In this document: positions 12,730 to 24,339 of the stretch, one piece after another | How the letters are laid out: every line of letters begins with the position of its first letter | How positions within the stretch are numbered: position 1 is the stretch's first letter | Origin: Manis javanica | Lineage: Eukaryota; Chordata; Mammalia; Pholidota; Manidae | DNA: 64,000 bases | Direction of reading: 5' to 3' | Assembly: GCF_040802235.1 (NCBI RefSeq) | Contig: NC_133169.1 | Span: 46,445,034-46,509,033, forward strand | Notes under the pieces: model-generated | The model's input: only the letters and a program-made list of their open reading frames with translations | Databases searched by the model: none | What the model was told of the DNA's origin: nothing | Translations under genes and position numbers: made by a program

Positions 12730-15120
12730 CAATTTTCCCTTTAGTGCTTGTTCTTCTGGTATCATAACCAAAAAATGGTTGTAAAGACCAGTATCCAGGA
12801 ACTCTATTACCATATTTTCTTTTAGCAGTTGTTCTGTCAGGGTACTTGTGTTTATGTATTTTATCTATTTAAAGTTAATTTGTGTAAATGACACATGCTA
12901 GGGGGCCAATTCATTCTTCTGCTTGTGGTTATTCAGTTTTCCCAGCACCATTTGGTGAAGAGACTCACCTTTCCCAGCTGCATATATTTGTCTCCTTGGC
13001 CAATTATTAGTTGACCTTATTTGTCAGCTTTTATTTTGGCCTCATGACTCTGTCCTCTGGTTTATGGGTATATTTTTATTCCAGTGCTATGTCAAGTTGG
13101 TGACTATAGCTTGTGCTGCAATTTGAAGATAAGAATGTGATGTCTCCAGTTTTGGTCTTGCTCAGGACTGCTGCAGCTATTCTGGAACTTTTGTGTTCTC
13201 TACAGATTTTAGGACTATTTTTCTACTGCAGTGAAAATGTCATTAGAATTTTAATAAGAATTGAATTGAATCTATAGATGATTTTAAGTAAAATTTCTTT
13301 GTAATAGCATTCATCCTTATCTTCCATGAGAATGAGATATCTTTCCATATGAATATATATTCTTCAGTTTCTTTCATCAACATCTTATAGTTTTGTGTAC
13401 AGTTCTTTCACTCTTTGGTAAAACTGATACCTAAAAAAGAAATTGGATTATGCTATGAATGGGATTATTTTTTTCCTTTACAGATATTTCATTTTTGTTT
13501 ACAAATACAATTAGTTACTGCATGTTGATGTTACCCTTCAACCTTACTGAATCTGTTGATTATTTACAACAGGTTTTTGGTTGACTCTTTAGGATTTTCT
13601 ATATATATAAGATCATATCTTTTGCAAAAAATAATGATTTTTCTACTCCACTTCCAATTTCAATGCCTTTTAATTCTTTATATTGCCTAAATGCTCTATC
13701 TAGAACTCCCAGTACTTCATTGACTAAAAATAGTGAGTGTGGGCAAACTTGTCTTCTTCCTGATGCTAGAAGAAAAGTTTTGACTTTTTTTTACCATTGA
13801 GTATATTAGCTGTGGGTTTGTTTTATAAGGGTTTTATTATCCTGAGGTACATTCCTTCCATATCCAATTTGTTGAGGGATTTTCCCAAGAAAGGATGTTT
13901 CATTTTGTTATGCTTTTGATATCTTGAGATTACATGATTTTTATCTTTTTTATTTTACTATGGAATACTGTATTTATCAATTTGCTTATGGTAACATTAA
14001 TGTGCTGTTGAATTTGATTTTATAGCAATTTGTTGAGTGATTTTGTATCTACATTCATTGGGGATATTGGTTTATAATTTTCTTTTCTTTCAGTGACCCT
14101 GTCTGAATTTATATCAGGAAAATGCTGTCATGGTAACATGATTTTGAGAGTATTCTGCCATCTTCAAATTTTTGAGTATATTATATTATAGAAGGAGAAT
14201 TGGTTAATTATTCTTTACTATATGAGATTTCACCAGTAAAATTATGTATTACTGGCATTTTCAGCTTTGGTAGTTTTGTTTTGTTTTCATGTATTCAATC
14301 TCTTACTTATTATTGGTCTGTTGAGATTTTCTATCTTTTCATGATTCAGTTTTTATTGATCATGTGTTTCTAGAAAATTATTCATTTCTCCTACTTTATC
14401 CAATTTTCTGGAAAATAAGTTTTCATAGGGCTTATACTACTGTTTATTTTGGTGCTCTCAGTTCTAATTTTTCCTCTTTCATTTCTGTTTTTATTTACTT
14501 GAGTTTACCAAGCTAAAGGTAAGTCAATTTTTCATTTTTCCAAACAGCTAATAGATTTAATATTTATATTGTCATTCGAGTCTCTAATTTACTCCCTCTC
14601 ATATCTTTATTCTACTAACTTGAGCTGTTTTTTTTTCTTTTTAGCTCAAGTTCCTTGAGGTCTAAAGTTAGTTATTTATGATCTTTCTTTTTTCTTAATG
14701 TAGGACTTTATCTCTGTAAACATCTTTCAGGACCTCTTTGACTACATCTCATAAATTGTGGCCTGTTGTGTTTCCATTTACATTTGTACTGAAATTTTTT
14801 AAAGTTTCCTTTGATTTCTTCTCTGACCCACTGATTGTCACAACATATTTGTTCTCCATATATTTGTGAATTTGCAGGTTTCCTCTTATAATTGCCATCA
14901 ATTTTCATATGTCTTTAGTTAGTAAAGTTGCTTGATTTTATTTCAATTATCTTAAATTTGTTGAGGGTTGTTTTGTGTCCTAATATATGATTTATCCTGC
15001 AGAATTTTGCATGTTTGAGAAGACTGTGTATTCTACTGATGCTAGATTTTTTATGTGTTCACTTGTGAAAGGTCTAGTTTAATTCCAATGTTTAATTAGT
15101 TTTTTTCTTTCTAGATGATG
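12730..15120 (-). mobile_element. L1 ORF2 segment, inverted 5' part of a twin-primed copy
   Basis: Minus-strand, decayed L1 ORF2. Read in sense from 15120 down to 12730 it runs from the late endonuclease/linker region ('gtctttagttagtaaag' side) through the reverse-transcriptase domain (the codons around 13640 match the 'ttttgcaaaaaataatga' part of the FADD region) to the 3' thumb/C-terminal part (ACTGAATAACCACAAGCAG near 12930). Many stops and frameshifts are present. It abuts a plus-strand L1 3' end at 15130, giving the head-to-head layout of twin priming, with part of ORF2 missing at the join. Confidence 0.75.
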
Positions 15121-15129
15121 TATCCATTA

Positions 15130-15710
15130 TTGAAACTTCTATTAATGTCTTATTTATAATAGCCATGGTATGGAAGCAACCTAAATGCTCATCAATAGAT
15201 GAATGGATAAGAAGTCACGGTACATCTACACAAAGGAATATTATTCAGCCATAAAAAGAAATAAATCCTGCCATTTGCAACAACATGAATGGAACTGGCT
15301 TATAGAACCAAGTGAAATAAGCCAGGAGGAGAAAGGCAAACACCATATATTTCACATATACGTAGAATCTAAAAACAAAACAAAATGAACAAAATAGCAG
15401 GAGATCCATAGACCCTGAGAAGGGACTGGTTGTCATCTTGGGGGAGGGGTTGGTATGGGTGATTGGGGCGTATAAGGCAATTAAGAGGATCGAAATCTGA
15501 ATCAAAATATAAGTCTGTTAGGGGTTTTGAAGTGCAGCATGGAAAATATATTCAGTGGTTCTCTAACATCTTTCTATGTTGATAGATGATAACTGCACCA
15601 GTTGGGGTGAGGATTTAATAATGGGTTCAAACAATGAATCATTATATTATATAGTTAAAGTCAATATCATATTATACATCAACTATATTTCAATAAAAAA
15701 TAAAAAATTC
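15130..15710 (+). mobile_element. L1 3' end joined to the inverted segment
   Basis: Plus-strand L1 3' end: the last ORF2 codons (AIKRNKSCHLQQHEW, SEISQEEKGKH, around 15203-15388), the 3' UTR with a 'gggggagggg' G-run near 15440, and an A-rich end at about 15700 (caataaaaaataaaaa). Together with 12730-15120 it is most simply one 5'-inverted insertion. Confidence 0.75.
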
Positions 15711-15869
15711 TGTACTACAAAAGATCTACAGAAGATATAAATATCAAATAAATAGTTGTGTATGGTTGAGAGAATATTTAAAAGTCGTATCTTATAATGA
15801 CTTAATGGTGAAAATGTATAAATCACTCACACATTCAAAAATACCAGGAAAACCCCAAATTAAACAAAA

Positions 15870-16880
15870 AAATCCAAAATATAATTGACAAAATATAATT
15901 GACACACACTTTTTTAAAGGAAGACATCCAAATGATGAAAAGGTGTCCAACATCACTAATGATCAGGGAAGTACAAATCAAAATCAAAATGAAATTTTAC
16001 CTCACATGTGTTAGAATGGCTGGTAAGCAGGCAAGAGATGACAATCATTGGGTAAGAAGTCGAGAAAAGGCAAACCTTGTACAATGTTGGTGAGAATGTA
16101 AATTGTTGCAGTAATGATGGAAAACAATATGGAGGTTCCTCTAAAAATTAAAAATACAATTACCATCTGATCCATCAATCACAATTCTGGGTAGATATCC
16201 AAGGAAATGGAAACAGGGTATCCAAAAGATATCCTTCGCACATTCATTGCAGCATTTGACACAATAGCAATGATATGGAAATGACCAGTGTTTGCCAATG
16301 AATGATTAGAAAAGATTATATAGATAAAATTCAAATGATCTCTCCATATAAAATTAAAATTACATATATTAAAAATATATTAAATTATGCATATTAACAA
16401 TATATTATATATAATTAATTCAGTCATGAGAAAAAAGAAATCCAGTCATTTGAGAAAACTTGAAGTTTGAAAACATTTGCTAATTAAAATATGTCAGACA
16501 GAGAAAAGCAAATACTGTATGACTTACATATGGCTGTAAAAGGCCAAAGTCCTAGAAGTGGAGAATAGAATGCTGGTTACTAGAGGCTAGTGTTGTAGAA
16601 AATGGGAAGATGTGGGTCAAATCATACAAACTACCAGTTATCAGATGAGTGAGTCCTGAGGACCAAATGCACAGCATGATGGCATTAGTTAATGATAATT
16701 CAGTATATACCTGATCATTCTGAGAGACTGTATCTTAAATTTTCTCACCACAAACAAGAAATGGTATAGCTAAGGCAATAGTGATCGTTTTAAATATGTA
16801 AGTGTATCAAATCAACACTTGATACACCTTAAGCTTTCACAATTTCATATGCCAAATATACTTTAACAATGCTGGGAAAA
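15870..16880 (+). mobile_element. Second plus-strand L1 3' end
   Basis: This decayed L1 3' end starts in the C-terminal part of ORF2 (FLKEDIQMMKRCPTSLMIREVQIKIKM at about 15905-15985, the family's '..cptsliireiqiki' segment) and runs through the 3' UTR to about 16870 ('tatgccaaatatactttaacaa'). It is 5'-truncated and broken by stops. Confidence 0.7.
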
Positions 16881-17270
16881 ATTACCTTTTCAGCCTATTT
16901 TAAGTACACAATACAGTATTTTTAACTAGAGTCACAAGGCTGTACATTAGATATCCAGAAATTATTTATTGTATAGCTGAAATTTTGTATCATTTGACCA
17001 ACATTTCCCCACTTTCCCAGTACTTGGTCACTACTTTCTGCTTCTGACTTGGGCTATTTAAGTTTCCACAGAGAAGTGATATCCTACAGTATATATATTC
17101 TGTGTCTGGCTTATATTAATTACCGTAACATTCACCAGGTTCATCCACACTGCTGCAAAGAGCAGGATTTCCTTTTTTCTTTCTCATGGCTGCAATTTTT
17201 GTTTAAATAGATCACATTTTCTTCATCTGATCACCCACTTACAGATGTAAATAGGGCCAATGGTGGGTTG
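16880..17270 (-). mobile_element. Minus-strand L1 3' fragment
   Basis: This minus-strand fragment of an old L1 3' UTR and ORF2 end lies tail-to-tail with the preceding element. Recognisable landmarks are 'aatacagtatttttaactagagtca' wording near 16910 and the 'ttcatccacactgctgcaaa' segment near 17140. It replaces the OR2AJ1/spacer part that precedes the OR2T8-like gene in the other two units. Confidence 0.6.
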
Positions 17271-17279
17271 TGTCTGTTT

Positions 17280-17756
17280 TAAGAGGTCTCACTTGGAAGG
17301 ACATGAGTAACATTTCTGGTTTGGTAAGAGTTGTGTCCCTTGCTGGTGGGTGTAAAGTACAAGTGGATATATTATTAAAACTGATTGAAATGTAGCCTTA
17401 AGATGTAAGCATTCTAGTGATTGTAAATTATACATCAAATTATAGAAGTCAACAAACTTGAAAAAGTTCTGACTACTTAATTGATTCTTTGAACAAATAT
17501 TGTGACTTGGTGTGTAGGATTTGTACATGAAGGTACAGATTTTTTACAATCCACCAATCCACAATTTGACTCTTTTATGTCAAAGAGTAGTAATTAGTGT
17601 CAATTAGTAAACAGTCTCAACATAGGGATTTTTGTCTGCACTTCATATTAAATGAGAAATAACAACTATAGTTATAATGACTATATAATTTCTTTCTAGG
17701 AACTCTTACACAATTACTTTATACAGACTTCAACTTTGGGACAAATAAATTTGATC
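17280..17756 (+). repeat. 3' flank of OR2T8-like copy B with old L1 3' end
   Basis: This is the homologue of 7930-8330 and 37960-38446. It holds the tail of the old L1 3' end (17290-17460) and then about 300 bp of unique sequence ('attctttgaacaaatattgtga' wording near 17480, matching 8125 in unit A). No gene and no convincing polyadenylation signal were identified on the minus strand. Confidence 0.6.
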
Positions 17757-18695
17757 TTAGTCATGACTTAAGGCAACACACTGGCCCAAACTCTTTCTAA
17801 AGGATCCCTTGACCTCACTGTTCCTCAGACTATAGATGAGAGGATTCAGCATAGGGGTGAAAATAGTATAAAATGCTGACACAACCTTGTCATGGTTAGC
17901 TGACCTATTAGATTTAGGTCTCATATAGGAAAAAGTGGCAGCTCCATAAAACAGTCCCACCACAGCCAAATGTGAGGAGCATGTGCTAAAAGCCTTTCTG
18001 CGGGCTTCTGCAGAACGCATCTGGAGAACAGCAGCCAGGATGAGACTGTAGGAGGTCAGGATGAGGGAAAACGGGACCAGGAGCATTAACACACAGCATA
18101 TGTACATGGTGTACTCAAAGACAGATGTGTCAGCACAAGCCAAACGCACCAGAGCGGGTGCCTCACAGAAGAAATGGTCAATCTCATGACCTCTGCAAAA
18201 TGGGAAGCTCAGGGTGGCAGCAGCCTGCAGGAGCCCATCAGCTGCCCCCAGGAACCAGGACACCCAGGTCATTCTCAGGCATAATTGCCAGCTCATGAGG
18301 ACAGAGTATCTCAGGGGATGGCAAATAGCCACATAGTGGTCATAGGACATGGCTGCCAAGAGGAAGCACTCACCTCCTCCCAATGTGAGGAGGAAGAATA
18401 TCTGTACACCACAGCCAGTGGGGGAGATGGACTTTCTCTCTGTCACGTAGTCAGCAGCCATCTTGGGCACAATAGTGCAGACCAGCATCATGTCCATGAG
18501 GGAGAGCTGGCTCAGCAGGAAGTACATGGGCTTGTGCAGCCGGGGGTCTCGGTGAATCAGCAGGATCACGAGGGCGTTGCCCAGGAGGGAGGTGAAGGCA
18601 ACTGCCAGAGTCATCACAAAGAGAAACAGGTGGGCTCCTGAGTGGTTAAAGAGTCCTAGGAGGATGAAGTATGAGGTAGCGTTCCTGTTTTCCAT
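17757..18695 (-). CDS. OR2T8: OR2T8-like olfactory receptor, copy B (intact frame, DRY changed to DHY)
   Basis: This is a 312-aa class II odorant receptor, a seven-helix GPCR expected in the cilia of olfactory neurons and normally coupled to Golf. The length equals what I recall for human OR2T8. The start is the ATG at 18695 (MENRNAT). The frame stays open to a GTG at 18716, but a splice acceptor (CCATTTACAG, AG at 18716-18717) ends there, so the upstream codons are not a better start. Features seen: sequon N5-A-T; TM1 GN (N40); LHKPMYF at 54-60 (the family has LHTPMYF); C95 and ECL2 cysteines C167, C177 and C187; SY at 215-216; KAFSTCSSH at 234-242; PMLNPLIY at 281-288. The DRY motif is DHY at 119-121, a replacement of a key G-protein-contact arginine. 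Copies A and C downstream and upstream are dead paralogues. The receptor is either active with an unusual motif or on its way to loss. The OR2T8 name could equally cover OR2T12 or OR2T33 relatives. Confidence 0.88.
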   Translation of the reverse strand: MENRNATSYFILLGLFNHSGAHLFLFVMTLAVAFTSLLGNALVILLIHRDPRLHKPMYFLLSQLSLMDMMLVCTIVPKMAADYVTERKSISPTGCGVQIFFLLTLGGGECFLLAAMSYDHYVAICHPLRYSVLMSWQLCLRMTWVSWFLGAADGLLQAAATLSFPFCRGHEIDHFFCEAPALVRLACADTSVFEYTMYICCVLMLLVPFSLILTSYSLILAAVLQMRSAEARRKAFSTCSSHLAVVGLFYGAATFSYMRPKSNRSANHDKVVSAFYTIFTPMLNPLIYSLRNSEVKGSFRKSLGQCVALSHD

Positions 18696-18714
18696 GGTTT
18701 CAAGTTGTAGTAAC

Positions 18715-18735
18715 ACTGTAAATGGAGAAGTAGAT
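18715..18735 (-). promoter_or_regulatory. Splice acceptor upstream of OR2T8-like copy B start
   Basis: A pyrimidine-rich run ends in TTTACAG on the minus strand (AG at 18717-18716), 20 bases before the ATG. ORs commonly have a coding exon whose acceptor is just before the start codon. Equivalent acceptors stand before copy A (AG at 9291-9290) and before both OR2AJ1 copies (1862-1861 and 29505-29504), which supports the start choices. Confidence 0.65.
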
Positions 18736-20289
18736 ACAGTTTAATCATTCACAGTCCTTTCTTTCAATTGCATGTTTCTTGACAATACATGTTGGAAAAT
18801 GATGAAACCTTTTTCAAATACTTCATCTGCCACTTACCAAAAAATTAGCTGGACATAAAATAAATTTCAATGTTGTAAAACTTCATATTCAAGTTTTTCA
18901 ACATAACTATCTCTGAACTTTACTACTGATTAATTTGCATAATAAATAAAGATTCTGGATTAATTGCAAGAATGTGGTGTATCTTTGTTTTACCCAACAC
19001 CTACATGAACAGAAGGAAATTATTCACATAATTTGTCATTTATATTTGCACTTTCCTTGTTTCATTCATAGTTAATATTCTTATATGCTGAATAACATTA
19101 ACATATTTATTAAAAATGAATTATTTCATAATGAATGTTACAAATATATGACACATGAAAATGTATCGAAACCAACCAAAATTAGGTATTTCCTGACTGA
19201 CTAATTAAGGAAGGCATTTTCTCCTTCCACACAAGAGGATATATAGTCTCTGGCCTAGAAACTGGAAAGACTATCTCTGCAGATGGGCATATAGCTTCCC
19301 TTGGAATTTTTAGTGCATATAGTTTTACTTTATTGTGTTATACACTAAAAGCATAATGATCTTCTGAGCATGTTTTCTAGAATTGCAAGACTGATACTTA
19401 ATGCACTCTTTCATTAACTGCGTAAAGGCACTTGTGTTATGACACTATTTATCCTCTGTTACAGAAACACAATATTTTCTGAATAAAGAAGAGAAAATAA
19501 AACTCCTGAGTTCTCCCAAAACCAAGATAAATTAATTTCTTCTCCTGTCTCAATAAAATCAATATATTTAAAGGCAATTTCATTTCTGATATGTTGGTAT
19601 GAAACTGTTCTACATTGTTGAATAAATATGACCAGCAATGGGGATGGTAATTCAGTCTCAAGGATATTATGTAATACGGTGAAGTGACAAGGTGGAAGGA
19701 GGCCCCATCCTCCGTGGTCGTTCCTTCTCTCCCACTGTGTGCAGCCATGCTGCACAGGAAGCTAGTAAGGACAGAGAAAGGCAGTGCGAATCCTCGCTCA
19801 GTCCTTAACTCCATTGCTTGAGTATCATCGTTGTACTGGTAGCATTCTGTTTGACAATTTTAAGTGTTTACTTCAAAGTTAGACATCACAGGTACACATT
19901 TCATTCCTTTCAAATGTATTTTGCATTTGCCAAAACATTGTGATCTGCATTTCATGTCTACAACAAGGACTCCTAAGAGTTTGTACACCTAAGTAACTAT
20001 GTAAATTCCCTAAAGATAGCCTTTAGTATCACTTTCCTCAAGGACCTCAAAATGCTCTTCATTTCTCTGTTTTGAAGGCTTCTGATTTTTCATAGTTTTC
20101 ACCTTCCTTACTGTTGAAGTGTTAGAACTCTAAATCAGCTTAAAGATCAATAGGTACTTTAGCAATGGTAGTTTTTTGGGAAAGTTTCATAACTTCATTT
20201 TTGCTACCATCTTACTTATTTTAGTGTACCCTGAGCAGAGGAGCATTAAGTTTTTTCATGCTAATGTGCTTTCATAACCAACATCATTT

Positions 20290-20429
20290 TCCAGGACTCT
20301 GTTCATCTTCTCAGACTGAAAGTCTGCCAATTAAATAACTCCCCATTCCCCTTTCTGCGCCAGCCCTTGACAACAACTTTTTCACTTTATGTCTGTCTAA
20401 GAACTTCAGGTAAGTGGAGTCATACAGTT

Positions 20430-20469
<40 letters not shown>

Positions 20470-20690
20470 ACTGGCTTATTATATGTAACACAATATCCTG
20501 AACATTTATCTATGTTCTAATATGTGCCAGCATTTCTTTCTCTTTTAAGGCTGAATAATATTCCTTTGTAAACATATACTGCATTTTATTTATTAAATTG
20601 TTCCCTCTAAAGGCAATTATAAGTTGTTTTCTCTCCAGTTGTATATTTAAGTTTTAATATAATGGGGTTTTGATAACAGATTTTTATTTT
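20290..20690 (-). repeat. Old L1 3' fragment shared by units B and C
   Basis: On the minus strand this is the end of an old L1 ('ctcttttaaggctgaataat' near 20545, the matching 'ctcttttaaggctaattaat' near 41355 in unit C). Its presence at equivalent places shows that it predates the duplication of the block. Confidence 0.6.
20431..20471. repeat. (TG)n microsatellite
   Basis: A gtgtgtgt run is broken by a central tata. It lies inside the old L1 3' fragment, where the copy in unit C has no such run, so it expanded after duplication. Confidence 0.85.
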
Positions 20691-22743
20691 AATAAACATG
20701 GATAGAAAAAAGTAGCAATTTGAGCTAAATTTTGCTTTCACCGTGAAAGAGTTTTACATGATTTTACACAATAACTTGACAAGTTGCCTGAATTTCCAGT
20801 TTACAAAATGTATTTTCTTGCTATTAAGTTTCTACTTGTGGTTAAATATTTTGCCAAATATGAGATCATGAGCTCCTAACTTTTCAATGGAGATAATTGA
20901 TATATCTATTGATTTTCATTTTAGGTGAAAATAATATACCAAACAGTCATCCCGAATCTAATTTATTCATTGTGCTAATAGTGTTTAGATTATGTAATGT
21001 TTCAAGTATATGAAATGTATGGTAGGTAGTTATATTTTCCTATGCTGTGATAATGTTTAATAAAATTTCTATTTACCTGTTCACATTACATAAGTGAAAC
21101 AATTTGCCACTACTTATAATGTTTATAAACTTATACAAAGAGGATTCTGAGGGAAATTTCTAACAAACTGACTATGGGAAAGAAATGTGAGGGAAGTTAA
21201 ATGAGGAATTAAGTCATCTTGCAAATGAAGTACTAAAATGAAATTCCATGGAAACCAGAACTCGACACTATCTAGTGCAAGAATAGGAAAATTTAATACT
21301 CAGAAAAAAAGCACATTTTCTTTTTCATCTTCACTATACCTTCAGAATAGTAGAAATTTTCTCCTGTTTCCATAGATTTTCATTTAGAATGGTGCTAAAA
21401 TTATGACATTTCTGCTTTAAATCCCAAACTCTTTTCTTTTGCAGTGCTAATAGAAGACATAAATAGAGCCTCTCCTTTTTCTCCTAAAATCATAGAACAT
21501 TTAGAAAATTGTATATAATTTACTTTTGTATATTTTTTTCTAACCTCTCTTGCCCTCACTTAACAGTAAAACTATTAATATTTTTTCCAAAGATTGGGAA
21601 GATTAATCAATCTGTTCTGTAAAAAGTAAAATAAGAATAGCCAAATCATTTATTTGACTGAATTGATAGGTCGTTTAAACAAGATTTTTACCTGATGACT
21701 ATGTCAAGCAACATACATTTTCATTCTTCAGATGTAGAATAGAAAACAAGTGGAATTTATTTTGTAAAACTATATAGAGGAAGTAGTGTAATTGGTAGGT
21801 TTTCTGAAGTTCAAAAAGTCATAACCAATTACTAAATATTAATAGGTTAATGAGACCTACTCACCTATGATAAAAATGATGACCTCCAACATCACTGGAT
21901 CTGCATCCCCTCTGAGCAGCATCCTCCTAAATTAGCTTTACAGATATGACAGCATCAACTTGTTCATGTAAGTCTAGAGTGATCTATTAAGGGGTGTGGC
22001 TTACTACCTTTTGTTAATTATACTATGCAATTAATGCACCTGAGCTGCATGCATCTATTTGAATGACAAAGATGATTAATTTTGAAATATTCCAGAGTTT
22101 CCTAGGACTTCAATATATTTCCCCAAATCCTTTCAGAAAACTATGATTCATTAAAATAAGAAAGAATACTTAACAAGGAAAAGTAAAAGTAAATAAATAA
22201 ATGTCCTTGGAAAGGGATGATGATTAGAAAATACATCAAGGGGTAAATTTATCTGATACTTGTTTAAACATTGATAAGAAAGAAAGACTAAGATGTGTTA
22301 TTGAAACACAAGTTTTTGTTAAAGACAGTAATTAAATTGCTGAAGCACGTGGGAGAATTTAATTTTTTTTCTTGTTTGAACTTAATTTGATAGCATTTCT
22401 GTGTTATAAGTTTCAACTTGTTTGTATCTAAATAGCATAATTCTTTTTATTTTACATATTAAAATATGGTGTTTGCCATCTAGGCTTTTTGTTTTTTGAA
22501 TTGTATCTAAGTAAGTCCTTTGAATCTAAGTAATGAAATCTGATAATGCAGTAGCAGCAGATTTTATGGTGCCAATAATTTTGTAGTTTAATTCTATCTG
22601 GGTAGATTTTCATGATTTTCTTATTATTTGAAATTTATAATTTCAGATTATAGGCAAGCCTTGTTTCTTGGCTCCATTTTTACCACTCCTGTAGCCTTGG
22701 CTTGTTTACAAGTAAATTTAAATAGCAACTTCCACTACTCTAA

Positions 22744-22860
22744 AATCGTGTATATATACACGATTAAATCATATATATATATATACATATATACAAGATT
22801 AAATCATATATATATACACAATTAAATCATATATATATATATATGTTTATATATATAAAA
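22744..22860. repeat. AT-rich palindrome and repeats
   Basis: A perfect 22-bp palindrome (half-site AATCGTGTATA) spans 22744-22765. It is followed by three imperfect units, each made of a GATTAAATCATA-like core and a TA run. The stretch could form a hairpin or cruciform. It has no evident gene role. Confidence 0.8.
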
Positions 22861-23849
22861 TCATGAAAAAATTGATGGGGAAAGCTACCTTGGTACAAAC
22901 ATTAGATATTGCAATTATCTAATCCAGGTGAGCTGCAATAACTGTTATTTTGTCTGTTTAGAAAGAGGCACATCTGAGACTTTAGTTACAATTCTGCCTG
23001 TGGATGTTGGATCCTATTGAAGTGGCACATCTTACTCTGGTTTGGAACACAATTGGCCACCTGAGGAAAGTCCACATAAGTCAGCAAGAATTATTTCTTG
23101 TGCAAAACCCTAGGCTTCTAGCTAAGCAAACTTCATACACCATGTACAGGTAGTATATCAGGTTTCAAATAAGACCTTCATCAAGAGTGTAACAATAACT
23201 TTGAATAAACTTTATCTTTCCTAAATACTGTTATGGCTGTGGTTACATATGTGCCAGAACTATGCTGTTGTAGCACAGGTTGCCACTCTCAAATGGAGGA
23301 TGCGCCTGTACAATGTGGCTCAAACACTATAGGTTCTCAGGGAGCCTGAGAATGAAGATCAACTAAACTTCAAATCAGAGGAGGAAGGGGCCTGCTGCTC
23401 AGAACTCTGACAGTAGACAGACTGCAGTGAAGCCAGATGCCAAAATTGAGGTTAATTTAGCAATATTTTTAAGTATGTGGGTATAATTTACGAAACCAAA
23501 TAGAGGTTATACTTCACTCCTATTTTAGCAAGAACGAGATGTTTTGTCGAACCCTGGTCCTCAATGCATGTGAGGATGTAGTGCTTTAAATTAACAAAGA
23601 CAGGCTTTATGGAAAAGGCCAAATAATGGGTGCTTAGATGTAGCCAGGCCACAGAGCCAAAAGGCCACTGGTCAATAGGCAGGAAACAAGGGAAATAAAT
23701 ATCACACTGCAGGTGCTCTCCCCACCAGAAGGGGACACATGTGTTGATTTTGGAGGACATAGACTGAGATAAAGATAAGCATGCAGGAATTCTCTTATGA
23801 CATTCCCTGATAATCAATTCCCTTCATGGAGAGATCAAAGCAGATTAGA

Positions 23850-24335
23850 GTTTCAGTGCAATCCCTATCAAAATACCAATGGCATTTTTCAATGAACTAC
23901 AATTAAGAATCCTAAAATTCATATGGAATTGCATAAGACCCTGAATAGCCATAGAAATCTTTAGAAAAAAGAACAAAGCTGGGGTGTTATAGGCCCTGAT
24001 GTCAAAGTATACTACAAAGCTCCAGTAAAGAAAACAGTATGGTACAGCCAGAAGACTTAGACCCATAGATTAATGGAACAGAATAGAGAACCCATAAATA
24101 AACCCACTCATTTATGTTCAATTAATATATGACAAAGGAACCTGAATATGCAATAGGTAAATGACAGTCTCTTCAATAAATGGTGATGGGTAAACTGGAC
24201 AGCTACATGCAAGAGAATTAAACTGGATTGCTCTCTAACTCCACATGCAAAAGTAAACTCAAAATGGATTAAAACCTAAATGTAATATATGAAACCATAA
24301 AACTCTTAGAAGAAAACATAGTCAAAAATACATTT
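23850..24335 (+). mobile_element. L1 ORF2 fragment, plus strand
   Basis: The sequence reads as ORF2 downstream of the reverse-transcriptase core: the 'gtgcaatccctatcaaaatacca' segment near 23857, 'ctacaaagctccagta' near 24013, 'agaacccataaataaaccca' near 24090 and 'gacagtctcttcaataaatgg' near 24163. It lacks the 3' UTR and a poly-A tail, so it is a fragment bounded on both sides. Confidence 0.85.
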
Positions 24336-24339
24336 TTAA

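Larger units (their letters stand above)
18736..23840. other. 5' flank of OR2T8-like copy B
   Basis: No gene is seen. Blocks match unit A and unit C, for example 19240-19500, 21350-21760, 21880-22010 and 22880-23800. The 19545-21370 part is present in C (about 40205-42235) but missing from A. It contains a minus-strand old L1 3' fragment at about 20290-20690 shared with C (41170-41480), a TG repeat at 20431-20471 and an AT-rich palindromic repeat at 22740-22860. ORFs of 98-121 codons at 19449-19814 and 23488-23817 are not conserved in the other copies. Confidence 0.55.

Noticed and set aside
18285-18641. 118-codon plus-strand frame across the OR2T8-like copy B
   Set aside because: It is the antisense shadow of the real receptor; similar shadows are on the other OR copies.
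18696-18716. Seven extra codons upstream of the copy B ATG
   Set aside because: They begin at GTG directly at a splice acceptor. MENRNAT at 18695 matches the family's N-terminus.
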